Shown here: one piece after another, positions 15,699-25,102 of the stretch
Position numbering within the stretch: the stretch's first letter is position 1
Layout of the letters: every line of letters starts with the position of its first letter
Assembly: GCA_014361295.1 (NCBI GenBank)
Contig: JACIVX010000001.1
Location: 1,272,293 to 1,336,292, forward strand
Source: Methanomassiliicoccales archaeon
GTDB lineage: Archaea > Thermoplasmatota > Thermoplasmata > Methanomassiliicoccales > JACIVX01
Direction of reading: 5' to 3'
DNA: 64,000 bases
Translations under genes and position numbers: made by a program
Notes under the pieces: generated by a model
What the model saw: only the letters and a program-made list of their open reading frames with translations
Told to the model about the DNA's origin: nothing
The model's database searches: none

Positions 15699-18329
15699 TT
15701 GCCTATCGAGTACACGAATGAGGATCTCATCGCCAGATGGGAAGAATTCTTCGAGACAACAGAGTACAGACTGAAAGTAAAAGAAGTCTCGGACATGTAC
15801 CCTGAATTGAGAAGCGTTCTCGTTTCATATTCTGACATTGACCAGTTCGATCCCGACATCGCCGATTATTTACTTCAACATCCACATAAAACGCTCTGGA
15901 CAGGCGAACAGGCAATCAGAAAGATGATCCCTCCTGGCAGGGAGGGCGTTGATATCCATTTGAGAATCGTTAGTCTTCCAAGAGACAGCAGAATCGAGAT
16001 CAGGAAGCTCCGCAGCAAGCACCTCGGCAAACTCATCTCTGTCGAAGGTCTTGTGAGAAAGGCGACAGAAGTCCGACCAAAAATCACGAGCGCACTTTTT
16101 CAATGCATGCGCTGCAATCAGGTTATTAGAGAGCCACAGGAAGGCCTTTATTTCAAAGAACCACTCGAATGTTACAAGGAACAAGGCGGATGCGGTCGGA
16201 CCGCGAGTACAACAAAATTCAAGCTGCTAACGGAGGAGTCACATTATGTTGATACACAGAAAATTGAGATTCAGGAGAGCCCGGAAGGTCTGAGGGGAGG
16301 CGCTCAGCCGGAAAGGCTCATCGGATATCTTGAAGATGACATTGCTGGCAAGATCTCTCCAGGCGACAGGGTTATTCTCAATGGCGTGTTGCGATCTGTG
16401 CAGAAAGGTGCTCAGATCAAGTCCACGCTCTTCGACATTAATCTCGATATCAACTCCGTAGAATTTCAACAACACGAATATGAGGAGATCACGATCAGCG
16501 AGGAGGATGAGCAGGAAATCATACGTCAGGCGAGAAGCCCCGATATTTTTGAAAAAATCGTCAAGTCGATTTCACCAGCGATCTATGGCTATGAGATTGA
16601 AAAGGAGGCGATCGCCCTTCAGCTTTTTGGGGGTGTACCGAAGCAACTCGAAGACGGGACGAGGATCAGGGGCGACATTCACATCCTCCTCGTCGGTGAT
16701 CCTGGTGTTGCGAAATGTGTGACGTATGAGACTGAAATCACACTGGGCGATGGGACAAAGCGAAAGATCGGGGAGATTGTGGAGGAGGTATTGGCAAGAA
16801 AGAATTCTGTAGAAGTTGACGATGGTGTTTATGCCGAAACCGATTTCACGGTTCTCACCTTCTCGCATCGCGGAATCGTCGAAGAAGGAAAAGCAGTCAG
16901 GGTGTGGAAGCGGCGATCACCAGATCACCTTCTTCGCGTGACAACTGCTGGGGGTAGAACGTTAATTGCGACCTCGACACACCCGCTTTTCGTGCAGAAC
17001 GGTCCCTGGGTACAGCCGCGCAGCATCTCGAAACTTGAAATCGGCAGGTATATCGCGGTTGCGGAGGGGCCAGGGAGGGCCGGACCGGACGAGACGATCG
17101 GCTACGCGAGGGGGCTCTCTTGGGATCGAATCGTTTCGATTGAAAAAATCCGGGCTGAGGACGAATGGGTCTATGATATTGAGGTCGAGGAGACGCACAA
17201 TTTCATTGCGAATGGCATCATTTCGCACAACAGCCAATTGCTGCGCTACATGTCCGAACTCGCGCCCCGAGGCATCTACGCATCGGGAAAGGGGTCTTCA
17301 GCCGCTGGATTGACCGCTGCAGCAGTCAAAGATGAATTCGGCGAGGGTCGCTGGACTTTGGAGGCTGGGGCCCTCGTTCTCGCTGACAAGGGAATCGCGG
17401 CGATCGATGAGCTCGATAAGATGGAAGAACATGACAGGAGCGCAATGCACGAGGCTATGGAAAGCCAGACCGTCACAGTCGCAAAAGCGGGAATCACAGC
17501 GCGATTGCAGTGTAGATGCGCGATTCTCGGCGCTGCCAATCCAAAATACGGTCGATTTGAAGAGCATAATTATATTGCCGACCAGATCAACCTCCCGCCC
17601 GCGCTTCTGTCGAGATTTGATCTCATTTTCGCCATGACTGATAAGCCAGACGCAGAGCTCGATGCGAAGATCGCCGATCACATTCTTAAAGCGCATCGGT
17701 GGGGACAGCTGAGAAAATACAAGGATCCGAGCGAGATCAAGGAAATCAAGGTCGATCAAATCATCGCCGATAGCCAGGAGCTTACACCAGTCTTTTCGAG
17801 GGATTTCTTCAGGAAGTACATCGCGTACTCGAAGCGCTTTGTGCCTGTGTTGACGGATGAAGCGATGAAAATCATTCATGATTACTATCTTCAGATCAGA
17901 AAACAGGGGGAGGGTGAAGGCGCTTCTGTCCCAATCACCGCGAGACAGCTTGAGGCTTTCATCCGCCTTTCCGAGGCGAGTGCACGCGCGAGGCTGAGCC
18001 CTCTTGTCACAGCTGAGGATGCAAATCGCGCGGTCAGGATCGTTGAATACTATTTGAGAAAGATCGCCGGCGAAGCTGGAAGACTGGATATCGACATCAT
18101 CACAACGGGGACGAGCAAGTCACAGCGCGAGCAGATCGGTGTGCTGAGGAAACTGATTTCTGATTTATCGGATCCAAGGAAAGGCGTCTCGGTTGAAACG
18201 CTGGTCCAGGCGGCGGATAGGGAAGGAATTTCAGAGGACAAAGTGAGGCTTCTTCTGAAACGTTTGAGCACGGCTGGCGAAATTTATTCGCCCTCACCAG
18301 GCTATTACAAGCTGGCGTCGGAGGAATGA
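15699..18329 (+). CDS. mcm: Replicative DNA helicase MCM, intein-containing
   Basis: The 876-residue precursor splices to about 704 residues. The start is TTG at 15699, with AAAGGAGGG five bases upstream. The N-terminal domain carries a zinc site (C136, C139, C158, C165) and OB fold. The AAA+ domain has Walker A GDPGVAK (residues 333-339), interrupted there by an intein, then Walker B AAIDELDKM and the arginine-finger region LLSRFDLIF. The C-terminal ~80 residues form a winged helix. MCM forms a hexamer that unwinds DNA ahead of the archaeal replisome. It is followed, one base after its stop, by the DUF424 gene and then nmd3. The ATPase is inactive until the intein is removed, because the P-loop is split. 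Confidence 0.97.
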   Translation: MPIEYTNEDLIARWEEFFETTEYRLKVKEVSDMYPELRSVLVSYSDIDQFDPDIADYLLQHPHKTLWTGEQAIRKMIPPGREGVDIHLRIVSLPRDSRIEIRKLRSKHLGKLISVEGLVRKATEVRPKITSALFQCMRCNQVIREPQEGLYFKEPLECYKEQGGCGRTASTTKFKLLTEESHYVDTQKIEIQESPEGLRGGAQPERLIGYLEDDIAGKISPGDRVILNGVLRSVQKGAQIKSTLFDINLDINSVEFQQHEYEEITISEEDEQEIIRQARSPDIFEKIVKSISPAIYGYEIEKEAIALQLFGGVPKQLEDGTRIRGDIHILLVGDPGVAKCVTYETEITLGDGTKRKIGEIVEEVLARKNSVEVDDGVYAETDFTVLTFSHRGIVEEGKAVRVWKRRSPDHLLRVTTAGGRTLIATSTHPLFVQNGPWVQPRSISKLEIGRYIAVAEGPGRAGPDETIGYARGLSWDRIVSIEKIRAEDEWVYDIEVEETHNFIANGIISHNSQLLRYMSELAPRGIYASGKGSSAAGLTAAAVKDEFGEGRWTLEAGALVLADKGIAAIDELDKMEEHDRSAMHEAMESQTVTVAKAGITARLQCRCAILGAANPKYGRFEEHNYIADQINLPPALLSRFDLIFAMTDKPDAELDAKIADHILKAHRWGQLRKYKDPSEIKEIKVDQIIADSQELTPVFSRDFFRKYIAYSKRFVPVLTDEAMKIIHDYYLQIRKQGEGEGASVPITARQLEAFIRLSEASARARLSPLVTAEDANRAVRIVEYYLRKIAGEAGRLDIDIITTGTSKSQREQIGVLRKLISDLSDPRKGVSVETLVQAADREGISEDKVRLLLKRLSTAGEIYSPSPGYYKLASEE
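16716..17231 (+). other. MCM mini-intein (172 residues)
   Basis: The inserted in-frame segment starts with Cys (residue 340) in CVTYETEITLGDG, a splicing block A. Block B is around ATSTHPLFVQ, and the segment ends with HNFIANGIISHN followed by Ser of the downstream extein (SQLLRY). All residues needed for protein splicing are visible: Cys1, the TxxH histidine, the penultimate His, the terminal Asn and Ser+1. At 172 residues it has no room for a homing endonuclease and none is seen. It is therefore a mini-intein that can splice but not spread by itself. Confidence 0.95.
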
Positions 18330-18330
18330 G

Positions 18331-18624
18331 TTGATCACAGCGCGTGTTTATCGGAGGGGAAAGGATATCGTCGTTGCGGCGTGCGATAAAGACCTCCTCG
18401 GGAGAATGTTCAGAGAAGGGGAATTGCACCTCGAGGTGGTCAGGGACTTCTATGAAGGCGAGGATGTGGATGAAGAGACGTTGGTCAACAGGCTTTCGAT
18501 CGCGACGATCGCCAATCTCGTTGGAGAGCTGACGGTGAGGATCGCGATCGAGCATAAATTTATCAATGAGGAGTGCGTGCTGAGGATCGCCGGTGTTCCT
18601 CACGCACAGATGGTGAGAATTTAG
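18331..18624 (+). CDS. DUF424 family protein
   Basis: The 97-residue protein starts with TTG at 18331, one base after the mcm stop. Features are RRGKDIVVAACDKDLLGR near the start, then HLEVVRDFYEG and RIAGVPHAQMVRI at the end. DUF424 proteins are small, conserved across archaea and typically linked with translation or nmd3-type genes. The biochemical role is not established. The very tight spacing with mcm and nmd3 (one base to the next start) indicates one operon. Confidence 0.85.
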   Translation: MITARVYRRGKDIVVAACDKDLLGRMFREGELHLEVVRDFYEGEDVDEETLVNRLSIATIANLVGELTVRIAIEHKFINEECVLRIAGVPHAQMVRI

Positions 18625-18625
18625 A

Positions 18626-19666
18626 ATGTTCTGCGTCAAGTGCGGCCGTGAAGGTCCTACATATGAAAATCTATGCGCATCATGCTTCATTGCTCAGACG
18701 CGCTTTTCGGATATCCCGGATCACGTCGACCTGGTTGAGTGTACACTCTGCGGCGAATTTTTATTTGAAGGCAAGTGGAAACAGTACGATTCGATTGAAG
18801 ACGCCGCCAAAGAAATTGCGTTGCAATCGATTATTCTTCGTAAAGGTGCTTGGGTTGAAGACGCCACTGTCATCATCAGCCAGCGAGACGAGAGGAATTA
18901 CAATTTGGCTCTTGATCTTACTATCAGATTCGAAAATCTCGTCAAAAATGAACCGTTGAATACGACAGTGCGCGTCAAGAAGGGATTGTGTCAGCGTTGC
19001 AGCAAAATCAAAGGTTCCTATTACGAATCGATCATCCAAGTGAGAACAAGGAATCGAGCGTTTCCGGCAAAGGAAAGAGAAGCGCTGCTTTCTGAGATCG
19101 AGGCGCTTGTCGCAATTGCTTCGAGGAAAAGCAGGGACGCGTTCATCTCGAAGATCAAGGAAGAACAGGGTGGTTTCGATGTTTATCTGTCATCATCATC
19201 GCTTGGCAAATCCATTTCGAGGGAAATTTCGAGATTGCATGGAGCGGAGCTCAAAGAGTCCGCGAAGCTCGTTGGTAGAAAAGATGGGAAGAATGTCAAG
19301 CGGGTGACTTACCTCGTCAGGCTACCTTCTTATCGCGTGGGCGATATTATTCGTCACAACGGACAGATATATTATGTCGAGGGGATCGGTGCGCATGGGG
19401 CGAAATTGGTTAACCTCGAGACTCATGAATCAATGATGTTCGGTAGCGGTGAATTGGAGTCTGCCCGTGTGGTCGTGGAACGCGAGAGGATCGCGGAAAC
19501 GGTCGTGTTGAGAGAAGAGAAGAAGGAAATCGAGCTCCTCGACCCGGGAACGATGAAGCCCGTTGTCATCAGGAAACCGCTTTCTTATAACGTCAAAGAA
19601 AAGAAAGTGAAAGTCGTCGTTCACGAAAACCAGATCTTTTTGATCCCGTCCTTACATGAAAGATGA
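18626..19666 (+). CDS. nmd3: NMD3 family large ribosomal subunit factor
   Basis: The 346-residue protein begins MFCVKCGREG with two zinc-binding CxxC pairs in the first 30 residues (CVKC, CASC), another pair at CTLC and a further one at CQRC. The middle (FDVYLSSSSLGKSISREIS) and the C-terminal OB-like part (YRVGDIIRHNGQIYYVEGIG) match NMD3. In eukaryotes NMD3 escorts the 60S subunit to the cytoplasm; in archaea it is thought to act in large-subunit maturation. It is the last gene of the mcm-DUF424-nmd3 run. Confidence 0.93.
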   Translation: MFCVKCGREGPTYENLCASCFIAQTRFSDIPDHVDLVECTLCGEFLFEGKWKQYDSIEDAAKEIALQSIILRKGAWVEDATVIISQRDERNYNLALDLTIRFENLVKNEPLNTTVRVKKGLCQRCSKIKGSYYESIIQVRTRNRAFPAKEREALLSEIEALVAIASRKSRDAFISKIKEEQGGFDVYLSSSSLGKSISREISRLHGAELKESAKLVGRKDGKNVKRVTYLVRLPSYRVGDIIRHNGQIYYVEGIGAHGAKLVNLETHESMMFGSGELESARVVVERERIAETVVLREEKKEIELLDPGTMKPVVIRKPLSYNVKEKKVKVVVHENQIFLIPSLHER

Positions 19667-19697
19667 ACGGGGAAATGAAAAAAAGCAAAATCAAGAC

Positions 19698-20450
19698 TCA
19701 TTCCTCGAGGAAAGCATCCTTTGATCTTTCGATGAGCTCTTTCAGCTCCTCTACAGCCTTCTCCACTTCCTCTTTCTCCCCTTTGACTATTACTCTATTT
19801 CCTCTTTCCCGCCATTGCTCGTCGGGCAAAGAAGCAATTTTCACTCGGTATTTCTTGACGATCTGGTTAAAAAGAGGTTCCATTGTCGTTTCGCCCCTCC
19901 ACGCTCTGATCTCCATCGTGTAAACATTTTCACCCTCTATTCTCGGGAGAATGTATGCCTCAAACATCGGGATCATTTCTTTCGGAAAGCCAGGAAGGCA
20001 GAATATTGTCATTTTTCCCTTCCTCGCCTCGATCCCGCAAGCCGCTCCAGTGATATTCTTGAGGGCAATCGTGCCTTTAGGAATTGTGGCCATTCTAAGC
20101 GCCTCGTCGGTCAGAACTGGTTTTTTTCCGTACATTCTTTCGACTGCATCGCTCAGCCAGCCGACCGCTTCCTGATGAATCTCAAGGTCAACGCCGAGAA
20201 AATCAGCGATGGCGTACCGCGTCACATCGTCGAGTGTCGGACCGAGGCCACCAGTCACAATGACCAAATCGATGCCCCTCTGCTCGGCGAATCGTAATGA
20301 ATCAACAATCTCTTCCTTATTATCCCCAAGTATGGTGATCATATTGATCGAGGCGCCTCTCTCTCTGATTAAATGTATCATCTGTGTTGGATAAGGGTTG
20401 ATTTCGCCAGTGAGAAGCTCATCGCCGATATGAATGATCTCGATTTTCAA
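19698..20450 (-). CDS. CinA/MoaB-like molybdopterin-binding domain protein
   Basis: The 250-residue protein starts MKIEIIHIGDELLTGEI, the classic beginning of the CinA N-terminal domain. GGLGPTLDDVT and a FCLPGFPKEM segment follow. The deamidase domain of full-length bacterial CinA is absent. Homologues with pyrophosphatase activity act on ADP-ribose or related nucleotides; the archaeal role is unclear. The C-terminal 40 residues are a charged helix. It is convergent with nmd3 and the last gene of a minus-strand run with the ABC exporter, 13 bp downstream of the permease gene. Confidence 0.85.
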   Translation of the reverse strand: MKIEIIHIGDELLTGEINPYPTQMIHLIRERGASINMITILGDNKEEIVDSLRFAEQRGIDLVIVTGGLGPTLDDVTRYAIADFLGVDLEIHQEAVGWLSDAVERMYGKKPVLTDEALRMATIPKGTIALKNITGAACGIEARKGKMTIFCLPGFPKEMIPMFEAYILPRIEGENVYTMEIRAWRGETTMEPLFNQIVKKYRVKIASLPDEQWRERGNRVIVKGEKEEVEKAVEELKELIERSKDAFLEE

Positions 20451-20463
20451 TCGATCTCCTCCA

Positions 20464-21297
20464 CTACGCTGACATCTCTCTTCTCGAGAAAATCACGAAT
20501 GCGAGTAATAATGAAATGACGATGTACGCAATGGCCACGAGTATCGCTGTCGTCACATCGGGATAATAATTTGCGATTTCAAAGACACCGCCGCCTGGTA
20601 GATCTATTGTCTGAACAAAATCTTTTGGATACGGCGTCTCCATGATGTAATTGATCGCGCCGGAGGCAAAACTGATCGAGAAATCCGGCTTGACCTTCGC
20701 GAATGTTAGAATGCCATCTGCGATCAGAAGGATCGGAAAGAAGAGGGCGAAGGTGAGAACGAGTGCCCCAGTTGAGCCCTTCATGACTGCGCTGATGAGA
20801 TATGCGACGGACACGGCCGCAATCGCGAAGAGAATCGCGAGGCCAAATGATGACGCTGTCAGATCAGAAAGACCGCCATTGATCGCGAACACGAGAACAG
20901 ACGAAACGCCGTAGAAAACTCCCAGCGCCGCAGAAATGATGCCGATCGATGCAAGAAACTTTCCTGCAAAGAGGACGCCTCGTTTCACAGGATTGGGAAA
21001 GATGAGGTACCCCGTCCTGTTCTGAAATTCCGAAACAAGGGAATCGCTTGCCAGTAAAGTCGTTCCGACGATGATCAAAAACCAAACCCATTGAATGAAA
21101 AGCTGTGAGAATTCTGCAGGATCTTCTGGATAATCTCTTCCTAATGCAGGAGGGACGATCATGATGAGCGCGATCATGAGGAATTCAAGAACAAAAATCC
21201 CAAGGAGGCGCTTGCTTCTCAGATATTTGAGGAATTCGTATCGCGTGACGGTCATCATTTGATTGAGATCTGATGGGATTTTGTTACTGTCTGTCAT
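20464..21297 (-). CDS. ABC transporter permease (ABC-2 type)
   Basis: The 277-residue protein has a cytoplasmic N terminus (RYEFLKYLRSKRLLG), then about six membrane segments. The large loop after the first segment contains EFQNRTGYLIFPNPVKRG, typical of ABC-2 exporters that integrate with a Nat-type ATPase. The start has GGTGAGG upstream and lies four bases past the stop of the ATPase gene, showing translational coupling. The substrate is unknown; such pairs export lipids, drugs or ions. Confidence 0.88.
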   Translation of the reverse strand: MTDSNKIPSDLNQMMTVTRYEFLKYLRSKRLLGIFVLEFLMIALIMIVPPALGRDYPEDPAEFSQLFIQWVWFLIIVGTTLLASDSLVSEFQNRTGYLIFPNPVKRGVLFAGKFLASIGIISAALGVFYGVSSVLVFAINGGLSDLTASSFGLAILFAIAAVSVAYLISAVMKGSTGALVLTFALFFPILLIADGILTFAKVKPDFSISFASGAINYIMETPYPKDFVQTIDLPGGGVFEIANYYPDVTTAILVAIAYIVISLLLAFVIFSRREMSA

Positions 21298-21301
21298 TTC
21301 C

Positions 21302-22237
21302 TCACCTTGAATCCTTGATCAACGACATGTAAAGCGACTCCAGCGCGACCCCCGTCTCTCTAAAACTCACGACCCTGAGTCCAAGTGCCTGAATGTCAGT
21401 CAGCAACTTTGCCTGCATCTGCTCATCACCGTCAAAGGCGATTTTGAGTTGTCGATCCCCTAGAGGATCCACTGAAATGACACCATCGAAATGAGCTATG
21501 CGATCGACCATATAGCCATCCAAAGACTGTAGCACGCGCACCTCGATGTCTTTCACCCTTGTCTTGCTGATCAACGAGGAGACGGTGTCATGCAGCAAAA
21601 GTTTCCCCCGATCGATCAGGGCGACGCTCTCGCAAACCTCCTGGACTTCGTTGAGGAGGTGTGAACTCATGAAGATCGTGTAATCACCCTTTTTCAATTC
21701 CTTGAGAATATTCCTGACCTCGACCATTCCCCTCGGATCGAGACCAGATGTTGGCTCGTCGAGGATGAGGACACTCGGCTCGTGCAGAAGCGCCTGTGCG
21801 ATCGCGAGGCGTTGTTTCATCCCCTTTGAAAATTTTCCGATCCTCTTATTCGCCCACTCCGTGAGCTTGACAATCTCCAAAACCTCTCTGCTTCTTTTTT
21901 CAATTTCTCCTTTGGACATCCCTCTCAGAGTGCCAAGGTAGCTCAACGTTTCGATCGGCGTCAGATAAGGATAAAACTCAGGCGTCTCGACGACAGCGCC
22001 AACACCAGCAAGCGCTCTCTTTGGATCTTCCGTCACATCGATCCCGTTGAGGAATGCGCGCCCTGAAGTCGCGGAAAGCATATTCGTCAGGATTTTGATC
22101 GTTGTCGTCTTTCCAGCACCGTTCGGGCCGAGAAAACCGAGAAACGATTTCTTTTTGATCGTCAGATTCAGCGCGTCGACTGCTTTGAAACCATTGAATT
22201 CCTTTGTCAAATTTTCAATTACAATGGGCGCATCCAT
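21302..22237 (-). CDS. ABC transporter ATP-binding protein
   Basis: The 311-residue protein has Walker A GPNGAGKTT (residues ~36-44), the Q-loop, the signature KFSKGMKQRLAIAQALL (~137-153), Walker B VLILDEPTSGLDP and the switch His in MSSHLLNEV. The ~90-residue C-terminal extension is common in exporters of the CcmA/NatA type. It is the first gene of the exporter unit and shares an upstream region of about 115 bp with the divergent fumarase genes. Confidence 0.95.
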   Translation of the reverse strand: MDAPIVIENLTKEFNGFKAVDALNLTIKKKSFLGFLGPNGAGKTTTIKILTNMLSATSGRAFLNGIDVTEDPKRALAGVGAVVETPEFYPYLTPIETLSYLGTLRGMSKGEIEKRSREVLEIVKLTEWANKRIGKFSKGMKQRLAIAQALLHEPSVLILDEPTSGLDPRGMVEVRNILKELKKGDYTIFMSSHLLNEVQEVCESVALIDRGKLLLHDTVSSLISKTRVKDIEVRVLQSLDGYMVDRIAHFDGVISVDPLGDRQLKIAFDGDEQMQAKLLTDIQALGLRVVSFRETGVALESLYMSLIKDSR

Positions 22238-22353
22238 ATGAATGACCTGCGGTTTTTGAGTAAACCGTTGAACGAAGGAGTTGCGATATTAATCTTTTGG
22301 TCAGGCAAGCAAAACATTTTTTCCAAACGTCGTCATACATTTCATGTGATCTG

Positions 22354-23223
22354 ATGATCTCCTCTCAGCTAATCGAAGAGGTTGTTGTCAATCTCCTACG
22401 AAAAGCTTCGACTGCCATTCCCCGCGATGTCCTCCGTGCACTTGAAAATTCAATTGGATCAGAGACTTCAAATGTCGCAAGGGTGCAGCTCCAGGCGATT
22501 CTTGACAACATCAAAATGGCATCAGTATGTTCGATCCCGATCTGTCAGGACACAGGGATCCCCCTCTTTTTCGTCAGGGGCGATTGCAGCTCGGAAGTGT
22601 TTGAAGGGATTAGATCTGGCGTGAGACGGGCGACAGAAGAGATTCCGTTGCGACCAAATGTCGTCCATCCAATTACGCGCAAGAACCCAGGCAACAATCT
22701 CGGTGAACGGATGCCTTTCGTTCATTTTTTACCGTCACAGGGAGATTATTTCGAAATCACCGTCATGCCGAAGGGTGCCGGATCCGAAAACATGAGCGCG
22801 TTGAAAATGCTCAACCCCTCCGATGGCATCGAGGGAATCAAGGAACTCGTTCTAGAGACTGTTGTCAACGCCGGAGGGAAGCCCTGTCCGCCGATTATTG
22901 TGGGTATCGGTGTCGGTGGATCTTCTGATATCGCGACGACTCTGGCGAAAGAAGCGCTTCTTGTCTCTCTCGAGAAAGAAAATACCGATCCCATTCTCTC
23001 TTCGCTGGAACGGGAGATCCACACGGCGCTCAATCAGACTGGTATCGGGCCAATGGGGCTCGGCGGACGAACAACAGTCCTCGGCGTCAAGATCAAAATG
23101 GCATACTGCCACACAGCGAGTTTGCCAGTTGCGATCAACCTGCAGTGCTGGGCGGCGAGAAAGGCGACGGCGAGGATTTTTGAAGACGGCACGGTTCTTT
23201 ATTCGTTAGAGGGATTTGAATGA
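22354..23223 (+). CDS. Fumarate hydratase class I, alpha subunit
   Basis: About 289 residues from ATG 22354, where GTGATCTG gives a ribosome binding site; the open frame reaches 22297 but adds nothing family-like. CQDTGIP near residue 65, the GAGSENMS segment and [11 protein letters not shown] near the end supply the cysteines of the [4Fe-4S] cluster used by class I fumarases. The enzyme interconverts fumarate and malate and needs the beta subunit encoded next, with which it overlaps by 4 bp (ATGA). L-tartrate dehydratase is closely related and cannot be excluded by sequence alone. Confidence 0.92.
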   Translation: MISSQLIEEVVVNLLRKASTAIPRDVLRALENSIGSETSNVARVQLQAILDNIKMASVCSIPICQDTGIPLFFVRGDCSSEVFEGIRSGVRRATEEIPLRPNVVHPITRKNPGNNLGERMPFVHFLPSQGDYFEITVMPKGAGSENMSALKMLNPSDGIEGIKELVLETVVNAGGKPCPPIIVGIGVGGSSDIATTLAKEALLVSLEKENTDPILSSLEREIHTALNQTGIGPMGLGGRTTVLGVKIKMAYCHTASLPVAINLQCWAARKATARIFEDGTVLYSLEGFE

Positions 23224-23819
23224 TTCTCAGCACCCCGCTTTCTGAAGAGCTCGTGAGGTCGCTTAGGGTTGGTGATACGGTCAGACTCAATGGCATCATT
23301 TATACGGGGAGGGACGAGGTGCATCGTCGTGCGCTCGAAATGCACGAACGGGGAGAAAAGCTTCCAGTGGATCTGAAAGGTGCGGCGCTTTTTCATTGTG
23401 GGCCGATTATGAAGAATGAAGGTAGCGAATGGAAAGTTCTCGCCGCTGGTCCAACGACGAGTGCAAGGATGAACGCGCTCGAACCGAAGTTCATTGAGAT
23501 TTTTGGGGTGAGAGCGATCATCGGAAAGGGGGGAATGTCAAGGCAAACCGTCGATGCGATGAAGCGTTTCGGCTGCGTTTACCTCGCCGTCACGGGTGGC
23601 GCCGCTGTTACGACGGCGAAAAGTATCAAGAAGGTTGTCGGTGTTGAATGGTTCGACTTAGGAATGCCAGAAGCACTATGGATCTTTGAGGTGAAAGACT
23701 TCGGACCGCTCATCGTCGCGATCGATACAAACGGTGAGAGTCTTTACGAACAGGTCGAGAGAAATGTGATGAGTAATCTTCTCGCAGTACGACAGATGCT
23801 AGGTCTCAAAAGAGAATGA
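23220..23819 (+). CDS. Fumarate hydratase class I, beta subunit
   Basis: The 199-residue protein has LRVGDTVRLNGIIYTGRDEVH at the start. AALFHCGPIM, the GPTTSARMNA motif, GKGGMS and AVTGGAAV are all typical of the beta subunit, which completes the active site. It starts inside the stop codon of the alpha gene, so the two are translationally coupled. The pair would serve the citrate-cycle arms or nucleotide (ASL-derived fumarate) recycling. Confidence 0.93.
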   Translation: MILSTPLSEELVRSLRVGDTVRLNGIIYTGRDEVHRRALEMHERGEKLPVDLKGAALFHCGPIMKNEGSEWKVLAAGPTTSARMNALEPKFIEIFGVRAIIGKGGMSRQTVDAMKRFGCVYLAVTGGAAVTTAKSIKKVVGVEWFDLGMPEALWIFEVKDFGPLIVAIDTNGESLYEQVERNVMSNLLAVRQMLGLKRE

Positions 23820-23870
23820 AAAGATTAATTTATTCTATTTTCAAAATATAAAATGGAAATTACGAGGCTA

Positions 23871-24923
23871 TCATTTCTCTTCTTCAGCTTCTTCTTTCTC
23901 TTTCTCCTCGATTTCAGGCTCTTCTTGAGCCATCAATTCGGGATTCTGGACGATCTTGAATCGGATAAATAAGGATATGATCAGTATGATGATCGCGACG
24001 GAAAGAGCGACGACCATCAGGGAATGCGGGAGATCGAAGCCTGGAATGAATCCACTGCTTTCCTCGATCGCCTCTCTTTCAATGGAAAAATCGTAGCGTT
24101 TTTCCTCGAATGGTGAAAGGGTAATCTGAACAGTCTTTTCTTGATATCCCTGTTTTCTGAACGTGAGGGAATACGTTCCAGCTGGAACGTTTGATAGTGT
24201 GTAATTGCCGTTTGCATCTGTTGTCGTTGAAGCTGAAAAAGACTGCGATTGCAACACTACTTGTACACCAGCAACTGGACTATCCCCGAAATAAACTCGT
24301 CCATAGAGCTTCGCAGGTTGCTCGACGAGGGTGAAATTGAGGACTGTCTTCTTCCCTCTGATGATGACGACTGGCTCGTTAAAGTATGAAGTCCAGTATC
24401 CTTGTTTCTCCGCATAAGCGATATAGATCCCTGGCGCAATCCCACTGATGGTATACTCGCCAAGCGGACTCGTCGAAACACCTGTGTAATTATTTTTAGA
24501 GCTTCGCAGGTGGACGGTCGCTCCCGGTACTGGCGCTGTCCCGTTTGTCACGTAACCTGTTAAAGTTCCAAGGATCTCGGACATCGTAAAATTGAGAATT
24601 GGAAGATGTGACGGGTCGATGATAATGTTGTAATAGGTGATATTTGCCGTGTAATTTGTCAACGAGGCTGAAATGTTGTAAGTGCCGGAAGGAAGTGATA
24701 AGTTGTATTCGCCGGAAATATTTGAGACGGAAAAAAACACGGAGTTTGTCGTCGTGTTGATCGCAGTTACGTTGACCCCAGCAAGTGGCGCGCCCCTTTC
24801 GTTGAAAACAAACCCTCTGACATAAACTTCGTTGCCCTCCTGCGCAACCGATTGAATAGAGATTGGCGATAAAAGAAAGGAGATTAGGATAGCGGCGAGC
24901 AGAAAGGCAGAAAGGTTTCTCAT
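23871..24923 (-). CDS. Surface protein with carboxypeptidase-regulatory-like repeats
   Basis: The 350-residue protein has a signal peptide (LSAFLLAAILISFLLSPISI). Three repeated ~80-residue units follow, each with a GxVxxxxxPxxGaxV start and a GxYxLxxxxxGxYxxxaxxxGY end, the carboxypeptidase-regulatory-like (transthyretin-like) beta fold. A C-terminal membrane segment (SLMVVALSVAIIILIISLF) and an acidic cytoplasmic tail rich in Glu end the protein. The extracellular part is threonine-rich with many NxT/S sites. It is probably an anchored surface adhesin or structural protein. It diverges from the Lhr helicase gene. Confidence 0.85.
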   Translation of the reverse strand: MRNLSAFLLAAILISFLLSPISIQSVAQEGNEVYVRGFVFNERGAPLAGVNVTAINTTTNSVFFSVSNISGEYNLSLPSGTYNISASLTNYTANITYYNIIIDPSHLPILNFTMSEILGTLTGYVTNGTAPVPGATVHLRSSKNNYTGVSTSPLGEYTISGIAPGIYIAYAEKQGYWTSYFNEPVVIIRGKKTVLNFTLVEQPAKLYGRVYFGDSPVAGVQVVLQSQSFSASTTTDANGNYTLSNVPAGTYSLTFRKQGYQEKTVQITLSPFEEKRYDFSIEREAIEESSGFIPGFDLPHSLMVVALSVAIIILIISLFIRFKIVQNPELMAQEEPEIEEKEKEEAEEEK

Positions 24924-25102
24924 GGCAGGTGTGCACTATAGACTGCTGAGAATAAATTAATTGCGAAACATGAGAAATCACGGCGATCTGCGCTAATCCA
25001 TATCGACGTGGGTCGACTCCTTCTTCAAGAGGCACCCCTTCGCAAATTAGTAATACAAGAATGATCAATGAATTTTGATTTTCAATTTGGAGAGATAAAC
25101 CG

